Of a stretch of DNA of 64,000 nt, positions 53,418-61,765 are shown piece by piece. Position 1 is the first letter of the stretch; each line of letters opens with the position of its first letter. Under the pieces are notes generated by a model that saw only the letters and a list, made by a program, of their open reading frames with translations, ran no database searches and was not told the origin of the DNA. The position numbers and the translations under genes were made by a program. The stretch is from Streptomyces phaeofaciens. Its GTDB lineage: Bacteria; Actinomycetota; Actinomycetes; Streptomycetales; Streptomycetaceae. The stretch lies in the NCBI RefSeq assembly GCF_014648915.1, contig NZ_BMSA01000011.1:62001-126000 (forward strand). Reading direction: 5' to 3'.

Positions 53418-54758
53418 TCAGGGGGTGCGCGTGAGGAGTTCGCCCTTCGGCGCCGTGAACTCGCCGTCCGCGTGGATGCGTACGCCGCGCAGCCAGGTGG
53501 ACCGCACGACGCCGTACAGGGTCCGGCCCGCGTACGCGGTGACGCGGTTGCGGTGCTGGAGGGCGGCCGGGTCGACGGTGAAGGTCTCGTCGGGGGCGAG
53601 GACGGCGAAGTCGGCGTCGCGACCGGGTGCGATGGCGCCCTTGCGGTCGTCGAGGCCGACCAGTTCCGCGGTGCGCGTGGACATCCAGCGGGCCACGTCC
53701 TCCAGGCCGTGGCCCCGCCTGCGGGCCTCCGTCCAGACGGCCGCCAGGCTCAGCTGGAGGCCGGAGATGCCGCCCCAGGCCGTCGCGAAGTCGTCCGTCT
53801 TGAGGTCGGCCGTCGACGGGGAGTGGTCGGTGACCACGCAGTCGACGGTGCCGTCGGCCAGCGCCTGCCAGAGCAGGTCCTGGTTGGCGGCCTCGCGGAT
53901 GGGCGGGCAGCACTTGAACTCGCTGGCGCCGTCCGGGACCTCCTCCGCGGTCAGCGTGAGGTAGTGCGGGCAGGTCTCGACCGTGAGGCGCACGCCCTCC
54001 GCCTTCGCGGCCGCGATCAGCGGCAGCGCGTCGGCGGAGGACAGGTGCAGGACGTGCACGCGTGCGTGCAGACGCTTGGCCTGGGCGATCAGCTGGGCGA
54101 TCGCCGTGTCCTCGGCGTCGCGCGGCCGGGAGGCGAGGAAGTCGGCGTACTTCGGCCCGCCCTGCTGCGGGGCGGCGTCCAGGTGGCGCGGATCCTCGGC
54201 GTGCACGATCAGCAGGCCGCCGAAGCCGGCGATCTCGGCCAGGGACCGGGTCAGATCCTCCTGGCCGAGGTGCGGGAACTCGTCCACACCGGACGGCGAC
54301 AGGAACGCCTTGAAACCGAAGACGCCGGCGTCGTGCAGCGGGCGCAGGTCCTTGACGTTGTCGGGCAGGGCGCCGCCCCAGAAGCCGACGTCGATGTGCG
54401 CCTTGTCGGCCGCGACCTCCCGCTTGGTGCGCAGGTGCTCGACCGTGGTGGTCGGCGGCAGGGAGTTGAGCGGCATGTCGACGAGGGTGGTGATGCCGCC
54501 GGCCGCCGCCGCGCGCGTGGCGGTCCAGAAGCCTTCCCAGTGGGTGCGGCCCGGGTCGTTGACATGGACGTGGGTGTCGACCAGACCGGGCAGCAGGACG
54601 TCGTCGCCGAAGTCCTCCAGGCGGGCGCCCTCGGCAACGGGCGCGTCGTACGGCAGAACGGCCGTGATCCGCCCGGCGCGGACGGCGACCGAGGCGGCGC
54701 GCGTCCCCTCCGGGGTGACGACCCGTGTCGAGCGCATCACCAGTTCGGCGTCGGACAC
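53418..54758 (-). CDS. allB: Allantoinase
   Basis: Opens allantoin to allantoate in the cytoplasm. The 446 residues form an amidohydrolase barrel with metal-binding DTHVHVNDPGRTHWEG (His-x-His), the carbamylated Lys in VFGFKAFLSPSG, further His in LLIVHAEDPRH and VHVLHLSSADAL, and catalytic Asp in CVVTDHSPSTADL. Length and order match AllB. GTG 54758 (VSDAELVMRSTRVV) is used because GAGGGG precedes it. It is the first gene of the allB-alc unit, divergent from the IclR-type regulator. Confidence 0.95.
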   Translation of the reverse strand: MSDAELVMRSTRVVTPEGTRAASVAVRAGRITAVLPYDAPVAEGARLEDFGDDVLLPGLVDTHVHVNDPGRTHWEGFWTATRAAAAGGITTLVDMPLNSLPPTTTVEHLRTKREVAADKAHIDVGFWGGALPDNVKDLRPLHDAGVFGFKAFLSPSGVDEFPHLGQEDLTRSLAEIAGFGGLLIVHAEDPRHLDAAPQQGGPKYADFLASRPRDAEDTAIAQLIAQAKRLHARVHVLHLSSADALPLIAAAKAEGVRLTVETCPHYLTLTAEEVPDGASEFKCCPPIREAANQDLLWQALADGTVDCVVTDHSPSTADLKTDDFATAWGGISGLQLSLAAVWTEARRRGHGLEDVARWMSTRTAELVGLDDRKGAIAPGRDADFAVLAPDETFTVDPAALQHRNRVTAYAGRTLYGVVRSTWLRGVRIHADGEFTAPKGELLTRTP

Positions 54759-54822
54759 CCGGACCCCTCTCTTCCGTTCTCTTCCGTTCACGGCGGTTCA
54801 CTTCGGTTCACTTCGGTGAAAC

Positions 54823-54854
54823 GTCCACGCAACGGAATTCAACGTTCTGTTGAA
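54823..54854. promoter_or_regulatory. Operator-like elements on the allB side
   Basis: GTCCACGCAACGGAA (54823-54837) matches the TTCCAC-N5-GGAA element of the regulator and malate synthase promoters except at its first base. Directly after it TTCAAC-GTTCT-GTTGAA (54838-54854) is a perfect inverted repeat. Both lie 65-100 bases upstream of allB. Confidence 0.55.
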
Positions 54855-54922
54855 GGAGTCTTCACTCCCGGCCCCATGCCGTCAAGAGCCCGCCTCTCCA
54901 GAGTGCCCCCACCGCCGCCACT

Positions 54923-54951
54923 CTGGACGTTTCCACAAAGCGGAATTAGGA
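54923..54951 (+). promoter_or_regulatory. Promoter of the IclR-type regulator with TTCC-N7-GGAA in its spacer
   Basis: TGGACG (54923-54928), 17 bases, TAGGAT (54946-54951). The element TTCCACAAAGCGGAA occupies 54930-54944, inside the spacer. A bound repressor would block RNA polymerase. The same layout occurs upstream of malate synthase. Confidence 0.65.
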
Positions 54952-55078
54952 TTCCGTGAAGCAGAACGTAGCTACGCACCAGCGGGGAGTCAACCGACCG
55001 CCGGGTAGGCTTCAGCTCTTCCCGCCAGTCGCGAGTACCACCAGGTCCGAGTCCCGCCCGTGTCGAGAGGAACGCGCC

Positions 55079-55882
55079 GTGCCGACGTCGAGCGCCAGCC
55101 CCACCGATTCCGCCAAGTCCGCCGGCGGAGGGGTCCAGTCCCTCGAGCGCGCCTTCGACCTCCTGGAGCGGATGGCGGACGCGGGCGGCGAGGTCGGCCT
55201 GAGCGAGCTGTCCGCCAGCAGCGGGCTGCCGCTGCCGACCATCCACCGCCTGATGCGCACCCTGGTCGTCTGCGGGTACGTCCGCCAGCAGCCCAACCGG
55301 CGCTACGCGCTGGGCCCCCGGCTGATCCGGCTCGGCGAGTCCGCGTCCCGGCTGCTGGGCACCTGGGCGCGGCCGTACCTGGCCCGGCTGGTCGAGGAGA
55401 CCGGCGAGACGGCGAACATGGCACTGCTCGACGGCGACGAGATCGTGTACGTGGCGCAGGTGCCGTCCAAGCACTCGATGCGGATGTTCACCGAGGTCGG
55501 CCGACGGGTGCTGCCGCACTCCACGGGCGTGGGCAAGGCCCTCCTCGCGAGCTTCCCGGACGCCGAGGTGCGCGCCCTGCTGCACCGCACCGGCATGCCC
55601 GCCGCCACCGAGAAGACCATCACCACGCCGGACGGCTTCCTGGCGGCGCTGGCGGACGTGCGGCAGACGGGGTACGCGGTCGACGACAACGAGCAGGAGA
55701 TCGGCGTGCGCTGTCTGGCGGTGTCCGTACCGGACGCCCCCACGGCGGCGGCCATCTCCATCTCCGGCCCGGCCGGACGCGTCACGGAGGCGGCCACGGA
55801 CAAGATCGTGCCGGTGCTGAAGCAGGTCGCCGTGGAACTGTCCGAGGCACTGGCCAGCTCGGGGCCGACGATCCAGGCGTGA
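55079..55882 (+). CDS. IclR-family regulator of allantoin genes (AllR-like)
   Basis: A 267-residue regulator with an N-terminal winged helix (VQSLERAFDLLERMADAGGE, GLSELSASSGLPLPTIHRLM) and an IclR effector domain (TGETANMALLDGDEIVYVAQ, LPHSTGVGKALLASFPDAEV, ITTPDGFLAALADVRQTGYA, EQEIGVRCLAVSVPD). Its position divergent from allB, and the shared operator upstream of malate synthase, indicate an AllR-like repressor that probably senses allantoin, allantoate or glyoxylate. GTG 55079 has GAGAGG nine bases upstream. Streptomyces AllR-type proteins are known to control purine-ureide genes. Confidence 0.9.
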   Translation: MPTSSASPTDSAKSAGGGVQSLERAFDLLERMADAGGEVGLSELSASSGLPLPTIHRLMRTLVVCGYVRQQPNRRYALGPRLIRLGESASRLLGTWARPYLARLVEETGETANMALLDGDEIVYVAQVPSKHSMRMFTEVGRRVLPHSTGVGKALLASFPDAEVRALLHRTGMPAATEKTITTPDGFLAALADVRQTGYAVDDNEQEIGVRCLAVSVPDAPTAAAISISGPAGRVTEAATDKIVPVLKQVAVELSEALASSGPTIQA

Positions 55883-55945
55883 ACGCGCCTTCGGGGGCGG
55901 TGCGGCCGGGCGGAGCCCGGCGAGCCGGCCCGCGACAGCCGGGCC

Positions 55946-56260
55946 TCAGCGGCGCGGCGGTCCCCCGAACAGCTCCACCGCGCGGCGCACCTCCGACAGG
56001 CCGCGCGCCAGCGCGCTGACCGAGCCGATCGCGCCCGCGACGAGCAGCAGGGAGCGGCGCAGGTGCGGTATCTCGGGCGCGCCTCCGGCGGCCATGGCGT
56101 CCAGCGCGGCCAGCTCCTCCTCCGCGATGTCCCGGTCGGGGAACTCGGCGGGGTGTGCGGCGAGTTCCCGGCGCAGCCGGGACACGGCGGACCGCAGCTC
56201 CGACACCCGCGGGTCCTTGTCGCTGCCGGTCACAGGCCTCTGCTCCACGCTCCGCAACAC
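55946..56260 (-). CDS. Conserved hypothetical protein, probably DUF5955
   Basis: A 104-residue, all-helical protein: DPRVSELRSAVSRLRRELAA, DIAEEELAALDAMAAGGAPE, RRSLLLVAGAIGSVSALARG, LSEVRRAVELFGGPP. It resembles the streptomycete DUF5955 proteins, whose function is unknown. GTG 56260 is chosen because GGGGAGG precedes it by five bases; a later GTG at 56233 is possible. It is convergent with the regulator gene. Confidence 0.75.
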   Translation of the reverse strand: MLRSVEQRPVTGSDKDPRVSELRSAVSRLRRELAAHPAEFPDRDIAEEELAALDAMAAGGAPEIPHLRRSLLLVAGAIGSVSALARGLSEVRRAVELFGGPPRR

Positions 56261-56444
56261 AGTCCTCCCCCTCGCACGCCGTCGTGCGCGTCCCGTTGTG
56301 GTGCATGCCCCCACCGGGCGTCGGTCGGGCGCCCGGCCCCTCGGTGCGGGCGTTTAGTTAACGCCACCTCGGGCCGCGGGCGCCAGTCCGCTGCGTCATC
56401 GGCTTGCTGCGCTGCGTGATCCCCGGATGCGGTATGCAGGATCC

Positions 56445-57044
56445 ATGACACGCACCGAGGACGAGGTCGCCGGTCTGCTGCTCGCGGCCGGCGGGGGCAG
56501 ACGGCTCGGCGGGCGCCCCAAGGCGCTGCTGACGCATCGGGGACGGCCGCTGGTGGAGCACGCGGTCGGAGTGCTGCGCGCGGCCGGCTGCACCCGGATC
56601 CATGTGGTCCTGGGGGCGGCCGCCGACGCCGTGCGCGAGACCGCGCGGCTCGACGGGTGCGTGGTGGTGGAGAACCCGGAGTGGGAGCACGGCATGGGCA
56701 CCTCACTGCGGGCCGGGCTCGGCTCGCTCGCCGGGACGGGGGCGCGGGCGGCACTGGTGTCGCTGGTGGACCAGCCGGGCATCGGTGCGCGGGCGGCGGG
56801 CCGGGTGCTCGCCGCGTACCGGGACCAGGAGTCCCTGGTCTCGGCGGCCTACGACGGGGTACGCGGCCATCCGGTGCTGTTCGGCGCCGCCCACTGGGCG
56901 GGCGTCGCGGCGAGCGCGACCGGCGACCGAGGGGCCCGCGCCTATCTGGCGGCGCACCGGGAGGCGATCACGCTCGTCGAGTGCGGGGACGTGGCCCGGC
57001 CCCACGACATCGACACACCCGAGGATCTCGCGCACCTCGAGTGA
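56445..57044 (+). CDS. MobA/MocA-like nucleotidyltransferase
   Basis: A 199-residue NTP-transferase: the nucleotide loop LLLAAGGGRRLGGRPKALLT, metal Asp in ALVSLVDQPGIGA, VLFGAAHWAGVA and DIDTPEDLAHLE at the C-terminus. Proteins like this (MocA/MobA type) attach CMP or GMP to the molybdenum cofactor, as needed by xanthine dehydrogenase. The setting between allantoin genes and malate synthase supports maturation of a purine-oxidising molybdoenzyme, whose genes are not in this window. Residues conserved in MobA are partly replaced, so the specificity is uncertain. The stop lies inside the first unit of a tandem repeat. Confidence 0.88.
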   Translation: MTRTEDEVAGLLLAAGGGRRLGGRPKALLTHRGRPLVEHAVGVLRAAGCTRIHVVLGAAADAVRETARLDGCVVVENPEWEHGMGTSLRAGLGSLAGTGARAALVSLVDQPGIGARAAGRVLAAYRDQESLVSAAYDGVRGHPVLFGAAHWAGVAASATGDRGARAYLAAHREAITLVECGDVARPHDIDTPEDLAHLE

Positions 57045-57160
57045 AGGGCACCTCGAGCGAAGGGCACCTCGAGTGAAGGACACCTCGAACGACGGACACC
57101 GCGAAACGACGGGCACCTCGCGTGAAGGCGCCCCGGCCGAAGGGAACACCTTGAGTGAAG
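57032..57160 (+). repeat. Degenerate 16-base tandem repeats overlapping the end of the MobA-like gene
   Basis: Units of GCACCTCGAGTGAAGG begin at 57032, 57048, 57064, 57080, 57096 (17 bases) and 57113, with a weaker copy ending at 57160. The first unit contains the stop codon of the MobA-like gene (CTCGAGTGA). The units differ at one to five bases. They fill most of the space between that gene and the malate synthase promoter. Confidence 0.9.
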
Positions 57161-57218
57161 ACCCTGGCACTGAGCGCCATCTTGCCTCGATCCGGAGAAT
57201 CTCGACATCAACAAACCA

Positions 57219-57247
57219 TTGAACTTCCACGATGAGGAAACTAGTAT
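57219..57247 (+). promoter_or_regulatory. Malate synthase promoter with an AllR-type operator in its spacer
   Basis: TTGAAC (57219-57224), a 17-base spacer, TAGTAT (57242-57247). TTCCACGATGAGGAA occupies 57225-57239, i.e. the spacer itself. This equals the architecture of the IclR-type regulator promoter, with the same TTCCAC-N5-GGAA element. Expected transcription start is near 57254. Confidence 0.75.
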
Positions 57248-57345
57248 CCACTGATCAGAAGCACCCTGCTGCTCAGCAGGCGCTCTCCGCCCGACCCGGG
57301 TCTCCTGGCACCCGGTGCCACGCTCGCTGAAGGAAGTGACAGCTC

Positions 57346-58968
57346 ATGTCCGCACCAGCGCCGTCCCCGCCGGCCGTCGTCGACGCCGAGCCCCTGCCCC
57401 GGCAGGAGGAGGTCCTCACCGAAGCGGCCCTCGCCTTCGTCGCCGAGCTGCACCGCCGGTTCACCCCGCGCCGTGACGAACTCCTCGCCCGCCGCGCCGT
57501 GCGCCGCGCCGAGATCGCCCGCACCTCCACCCTGGACTTCCTCCCGGAGACCGCCGCGATCCGCGCCGACGACTCCTGGCGGGTGGCCCCCTCCCCCGCG
57601 GCCCTGAACGACCGCCGAGTCGAGATCACCGGCCCCACCGACCGCAAGATGACGATCAACGCCCTCAACTCGGGCGCCCGGGTCTGGCTCGCCGACTTCG
57701 AGGACGCCTCCGCGCCGACCTGGGAGAACGTGGTCCTCGGCCAGCTCAACCTGATCGACGCCTACACGCGGAACATCGACTTCACGGACCCGAACTCCGG
57801 TAAGTCGTACGCGCTGAAGGACGCCGCCGAACTCGCCACCGTCGTCATGCGCCCGCGCGGCTGGCACCTGGACGAGCGGCACCTGACGGTCGACGGCGAG
57901 CAGGTGCCCGGCGCCCTCGTCGACTTCGGCCTGTACTTCTTCCACAACGCCCGGCGGCTGCTCGACCTCGGCAAGGGCCCGTACTTCTACCTGCCCAAGA
58001 CCGAGTCGCACCTCGAAGCCCGGCTGTGGAACGACGTGTTCGTCTTCGCGCAGGATCATGTCGGCATCCCGCAGGGCACCGTCCGCGCCACCGTCCTCAT
58101 CGAGACGATCACGGCCGCGTACGAGATGGAGGAGATCCTCTACGAACTCCGCGACCACGCCTCGGGACTGAACGCGGGCCGCTGGGACTACCTGTTCTCC
58201 ATCGTGAAGAACTTCCGTGACGGCGGCCCCCGGTTCGTCCTGCCGGACCGCAACGCCGTCACGATGACCGCCCCGTTCATGCGCGCGTACACCGAACTCC
58301 TCGTCCGCACCTGCCACAAGCGCGGCGCGCACGCGATCGGCGGCATGGCGGCCTTCATCCCCTCCCGCCGCGACGCCGAGGCCAACAAGGTCGCGTTCGA
58401 GAAGGTCCGCGCCGACAAGGACCGTGAGGCGGGCGACGGTTTCGACGGCTCCTGGGTCGCCCACCCCGACCTGGTCCCGCTCGCCATGGAGTCCTTCGAC
58501 AAGGTCCTCGGCGACCGGCCGAACCAGAAGGACCGGCTGCGCGAGGACGTCCACGTCGAGGCGGCCGACCTGATCGCGGTCGACTCGCTGGAGGCCAGGC
58601 CCACCTACCCCGGTCTCGTCAACGCGGTGCAGGTCGGCATCCGTTACATCGAGGCGTGGCTGCGCGGGCTCGGCGCGGTCGCCATCTTCGGCCTCATGGA
58701 GGACGCGGCCACCGCCGAGATCTCCCGCTCGCAGATCTGGCAGTGGATCAACGCCGGCGTGGAGTTCGAGAACGGCGAGAAGGCGACCCCCGAACTGGCC
58801 CGCGCGGTCGCCGCCGAGGAACTGGCCGGCCTCCGGGCCGAGCTGGGCGAGGAGGCGTTCGCCGCCGGTCACTGGCAGCAGGCCCACGACCTGCTCCTGG
58901 AGGTCGCGCTCGACGAGGACTACGCCGACTTCCTCACCCTGCCCGCCTACCGGCAGCTGGAGGGCTGA
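57346..58968 (+). CDS. aceB: Malate synthase A
   Basis: Condenses glyoxylate with acetyl-CoA to malate. The 540 residues match the A isoform: ITGPTDRKMTINALNSGARV, WLADFEDASAPTWENVVLGQ, the MS signature KTESHLEARLWNDVF, and catalytic Asp region GLMEDAATAEISRSQIWQW. A ribosome site AAGGAAG precedes ATG 57346. Glyoxylate is released by allantoin degradation, and the shared operator with the AllR-like regulator suggests that purine catabolism, rather than only acetate, drives this gene. No isocitrate lyase is in the window. Confidence 0.97.
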   Translation: MSAPAPSPPAVVDAEPLPRQEEVLTEAALAFVAELHRRFTPRRDELLARRAVRRAEIARTSTLDFLPETAAIRADDSWRVAPSPAALNDRRVEITGPTDRKMTINALNSGARVWLADFEDASAPTWENVVLGQLNLIDAYTRNIDFTDPNSGKSYALKDAAELATVVMRPRGWHLDERHLTVDGEQVPGALVDFGLYFFHNARRLLDLGKGPYFYLPKTESHLEARLWNDVFVFAQDHVGIPQGTVRATVLIETITAAYEMEEILYELRDHASGLNAGRWDYLFSIVKNFRDGGPRFVLPDRNAVTMTAPFMRAYTELLVRTCHKRGAHAIGGMAAFIPSRRDAEANKVAFEKVRADKDREAGDGFDGSWVAHPDLVPLAMESFDKVLGDRPNQKDRLREDVHVEAADLIAVDSLEARPTYPGLVNAVQVGIRYIEAWLRGLGAVAIFGLMEDAATAEISRSQIWQWINAGVEFENGEKATPELARAVAAEELAGLRAELGEEAFAAGHWQQAHDLLLEVALDEDYADFLTLPAYRQLEG

Positions 58969-58971
58969 GCC

Positions 58972-59253
58972 TCACGCGGACCTGTCCGAGTGGCCCAGGG
59001 ACCGCCCCGGGGCCACTCGGTCGCGGACGACCTGCTTGACCGCCGTGGGCTCGGGGAAGCCCTGCTCGCGGCGGTCCCACACCACCTCGTCGTTCACCCG
59101 GACGACGAAGACGCCGCCCGTGCCCGGCCGGAGCGACAGCTCCGTCAGCTCGGCCTCGAAGGTCGTCAGCAGCTCCTGGGCCAGCCAGGCCGCGCGGGGC
59201 AGCCACCGGCACTGGGTGCAGTACTCGATCTCGACGCGCTGAACGTCCGTCAT
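58972..59253 (-). CDS. SelT/SelW/SelH-family thioredoxin-like protein
   Basis: A 93-residue Rdx-type redox protein with a thioredoxin-like fold. The redox motif is CxxC in VEIEYCTQCRWLPRAAWLAQ (Cys-Thr-Gln-Cys), where eukaryotic members use Cys-x-x-selenocysteine. FVVRVNDEVVWDRREQGFPE is typical of the family. ATG 59253 overlaps the stop of the HipA-like gene (ATGA), so they are translated together. The target is unknown. The last codons contain a perfect hairpin. Confidence 0.92.
   Translation of the reverse strand: MTDVQRVEIEYCTQCRWLPRAAWLAQELLTTFEAELTELSLRPGTGGVFVVRVNDEVVWDRREQGFPEPTAVKQVVRDRVAPGRSLGHSDRSA
58986..59020. terminator. Hairpin inside the end of the Rdx gene
   Basis: CCGAGTGGCCC (58986-58996) and GGGCCACTCGG (59010-59020) form an 11-base-pair perfect stem with a 13-base loop. 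It lies inside the last 16 codons of the minus-strand Rdx gene and just beyond the stop of malate synthase at 58968, so it could end both convergent transcripts. Confidence 0.55.
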
Positions 59254-60155
59254 TGCAGGTGCACCGACCAATCCTGTTCCGCGGCCGGCTTGCCGTGCAG
59301 GTCGGGGACCCGCTTGAGCCAGCTCGGCCGTCCTCGTTCCGTCCTCGCCGCGCGCAGGGCCTCATCGGCGGCGAGTTCCTCCCGGCTGGGGAAGTCGGTG
59401 GGCAGCCAGGCCGCGGAGGCCTGCACGCGCGCGTGCAGGTACGTCACGTACGCCTCGCGGGCCTCGTCCGGTGTCGCGAAGTCGGTGAGCCAGGCGTCGG
59501 GGACCTCGGCGACAACCTGCCGCAGCAGTTCCTCGGTGACCCTCGGCGCCAGCTCCGCGTCGGCGGCGCGTACGTCCGGGCCGTAGTGGCCGAGGGCGTG
59601 GTGGCGGAAGTCGTAGGCCTTCGTGGGGTCGGAGCCGTCCCAGCGGTGGTGGAAGACGAGGGCGGCGCCGTGGTCGATGAGCCACAGGCGCGGGGGCGCG
59701 ATCCCGAGGGTGGGCCAGACCATCAGGTTGGAGCTGTGGACCGTGCGGTCGACGTTCACGGTCAGGGCGTCGAGCCAGACGATCCGGCCGGCCTCCAGCG
59801 GGTCCACCCGGAACGTCCTGGCGACCTCCGGGGTGAAGTCCCGGGCGCCCGGCAGGAAGTCCATGCCGAGGTTGAGGCCCGCGCTCGCGCTGTGCAGGTC
59901 GCGCACCTCCTGGTGCGGCTCGTGGTCGGCGACGGCGGGATCGAAGTGCACGAAGACCAGTTCCGGGAAACGCAGTCCGAGGGCGCGCGCCAGCTCGCCG
60001 ACGATCACCTCGGCGACCAGCGCCTTGCGCCCCTGCGCCGAGCCCGTGAACTTCACGACGTAGGTGCCGAGGTCGTCGGCCTCGACGACTCCGGGGACGG
60101 AGCCGCCGGACCGCAACGGGTTCACGTATCGAACAGCAGTCACATCGCGCAGCAC
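59250..60155 (-). CDS. HipA-like kinase-fold protein
   Basis: A 301-residue member of the HipA family: SVPGVVEADDLGTYVVKFTG (nucleotide Lys), LVAEVIVGELARALGLRFPE, catalytic-loop NVDRTVHSSNLMVWPTLG, and the metal-binding DxG in LWLIDHGAALVFHHRW. HipA toxins phosphorylate glutamyl-tRNA synthetase and pair with the antitoxin HipB; here there is no HipB, and the protein is fused functionally (by overlap) to an Rdx redox protein instead. It may be a domesticated kinase. GTG 60155 lacks a clear ribosome site; a GTG at 60143 is an alternative. Confidence 0.85.
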   Translation of the reverse strand: MLRDVTAVRYVNPLRSGGSVPGVVEADDLGTYVVKFTGSAQGRKALVAEVIVGELARALGLRFPELVFVHFDPAVADHEPHQEVRDLHSASAGLNLGMDFLPGARDFTPEVARTFRVDPLEAGRIVWLDALTVNVDRTVHSSNLMVWPTLGIAPPRLWLIDHGAALVFHHRWDGSDPTKAYDFRHHALGHYGPDVRAADAELAPRVTEELLRQVVAEVPDAWLTDFATPDEAREAYVTYLHARVQASAAWLPTDFPSREELAADEALRAARTERGRPSWLKRVPDLHGKPAAEQDWSVHLQ

Positions 60156-60229
60156 ACCGGCCAGCGTAGTTCAGATCATGAACGGGCCGGCGGGCCCGGG
60201 ACGGGGGCCGTGCGGGAAGCGGAAGCGGC

Positions 60230-61765
60230 TCAGGGTCCGGCCAGGGGGTTCGGCAGCGGCAGGTAGCGGGCGTCGGCGCCGTCCGCGCCGGTCCAGCGCA
60301 GCAGCAGGTTCGTCTTGCCGGGCAGGGTGGGCGCGGTGAGCAGGGCGTGGGCCTCGGGCAGGTCGTGGCGGGCCAGCTCGCGGCGGGCGGCCGGCCAGGG
60401 GTCGAACCCGGGGTGCCGCTCGGCGAGGGCGGCGGCGATCTCGGTGAGATGGTTGACGACCAGGCAGTACACCAGCCGTTCCCAGCCGGCCGCCCGGTCC
60501 GCCTCCGGCAGGAGCTTGACGCCCTCGGCGTCCCGGAACAGCGCCTGTACCGGCGTACCGGACCGGTCGACGGCGACCAGTGTGTTCTGGACATGCGCCT
60601 CCAGGACGACGCCGTGGTCGGCGAAGGCCGTGAGCGCGGGGGGCACGACGGCCGCCAGGTACGCCTCCCACCAGGCCGCAGGGTCCTGCGCGGCGGCGAG
60701 CGGGCTGCCCTCGAAGCCTTCCACGAGTCCCGCGGCGAGCAGCGGGGTCGCGCCGGGCGTCAGCCGGCCGCGCAGCCCGTCGCGGACCAGGACGGCCAGT
60801 TCCTCGAAGGCGAAGCCGGCGGTGCGGTAGCCGCGGTCGCTCAGCCAGGCCGCGGGGCCGCCGGCCGACGCGAAGGCCCGGGTGACGGCCGTGTCGGTGC
60901 GGCGGAGCCTCAGCAGGTCGTGGCGCCACAGACGGCGGACGTCGTTGGTGATGCGGACGTCGAGGCTGAACTTCAGGAACAGGTCCCGCTCGGGCGCGTA
61001 CAGCGTGCGGATCGCGGCCGTGGGCCAGGTGTCGAACGCGGTCGTGCCGAGCCGGACCAGCCGGCCGTCGGCGAACGCGGGGGCCAGTGCGCGGTCCGTC
61101 AGGTCGAGCTGCCAGGGGTGGGCGGGCAGCAACCGGTAGCCGGGCGGGGCCGTGCCGAGGGCGTCCAGGGCGGAGGTGTCGCCCTCCTCGACGACCGTGT
61201 CCTCGCGTACGCCGAGCAGCACCAGCGGGAAGCGGGCGTACGCCTCCGGGGCGTACGGCAGCCAGCGGGAGGCCGGGGCGCCACCGCGCGCCTTGGGCGC
61301 GGGGTGGTGGGGGTGGCCGGTGACCAGTGACTGCTCGGAGCGCAGATACGGGTCGGCGGGCGGGACGGCACGCGCGCGTGCGGCGAGCAGGGCGGCCACC
61401 GCGTCCCTGCTGTCGATCATCTCGGCGGGCAGTTCGTGGTTGGACAGGCCGGTGTGGCGGCGCAGTTCCTCGCCGGTCAGCTTGACCAGTTCGGTGTGGC
61501 CGAGCCGGTGCCAGACGCCGTCCGCGCGCACCTCGGGCTCGGCGGGCCGGCGCTCCCCGCGCACCCGCAGCAGCCGGCCGGTGCCGGGCAGCCGGTACAC
61601 GAGCCGTCCGGCGCGCTCCGGGTGCCCGGGGAGCGGCTCGGCGACCTCCCGCAGCAGGCAGTTGAGCAGCGGCGCGGCCGCGTAGGCGTCGGCGAGGCCG
61701 TCCACGGTGCCGTCCGCGGTCACTGCTGCCTCGGCGGGCGGGGGGCTGGCATCCAGGCGGTCCAC
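60230..61765 (-). CDS. IucA/IucC-family NRPS-independent siderophore synthetase (A)
   Basis: An ATP-dependent synthetase that joins a carboxylic acid such as citrate to an amine or alcohol. The 511 residues include the substrate/ATP-binding motifs GHPHHPAPKARGGAPASRWL, YRLLPAHPWQLDL, LYAPERDLFLKFSLDVRITN, the central EAHVQNTLVAVDRSG and the FRDAEGVKLL loop, plus the C-terminal KTNLLLRWTGADG. GTG 61765 has AGGGA upstream. It diverges from a second IucA/IucC gene across 164 bases. The product is unknown. Confidence 0.93.
   Translation of the reverse strand: MDRLDASPPPAEAAVTADGTVDGLADAYAAAPLLNCLLREVAEPLPGHPERAGRLVYRLPGTGRLLRVRGERRPAEPEVRADGVWHRLGHTELVKLTGEELRRHTGLSNHELPAEMIDSRDAVAALLAARARAVPPADPYLRSEQSLVTGHPHHPAPKARGGAPASRWLPYAPEAYARFPLVLLGVREDTVVEEGDTSALDALGTAPPGYRLLPAHPWQLDLTDRALAPAFADGRLVRLGTTAFDTWPTAAIRTLYAPERDLFLKFSLDVRITNDVRRLWRHDLLRLRRTDTAVTRAFASAGGPAAWLSDRGYRTAGFAFEELAVLVRDGLRGRLTPGATPLLAAGLVEGFEGSPLAAAQDPAAWWEAYLAAVVPPALTAFADHGVVLEAHVQNTLVAVDRSGTPVQALFRDAEGVKLLPEADRAAGWERLVYCLVVNHLTEIAAALAERHPGFDPWPAARRELARHDLPEAHALLTAPTLPGKTNLLLRWTGADGADARYLPLPNPLAGP

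Noticed and set aside
52243..54801. 852-codon frame suggesting an allantoinase-allantoicase fusion
   Set aside because: Before 53358 it runs out of frame through allB; allB lies in a different frame with its own start and stop, so there is no fusion.
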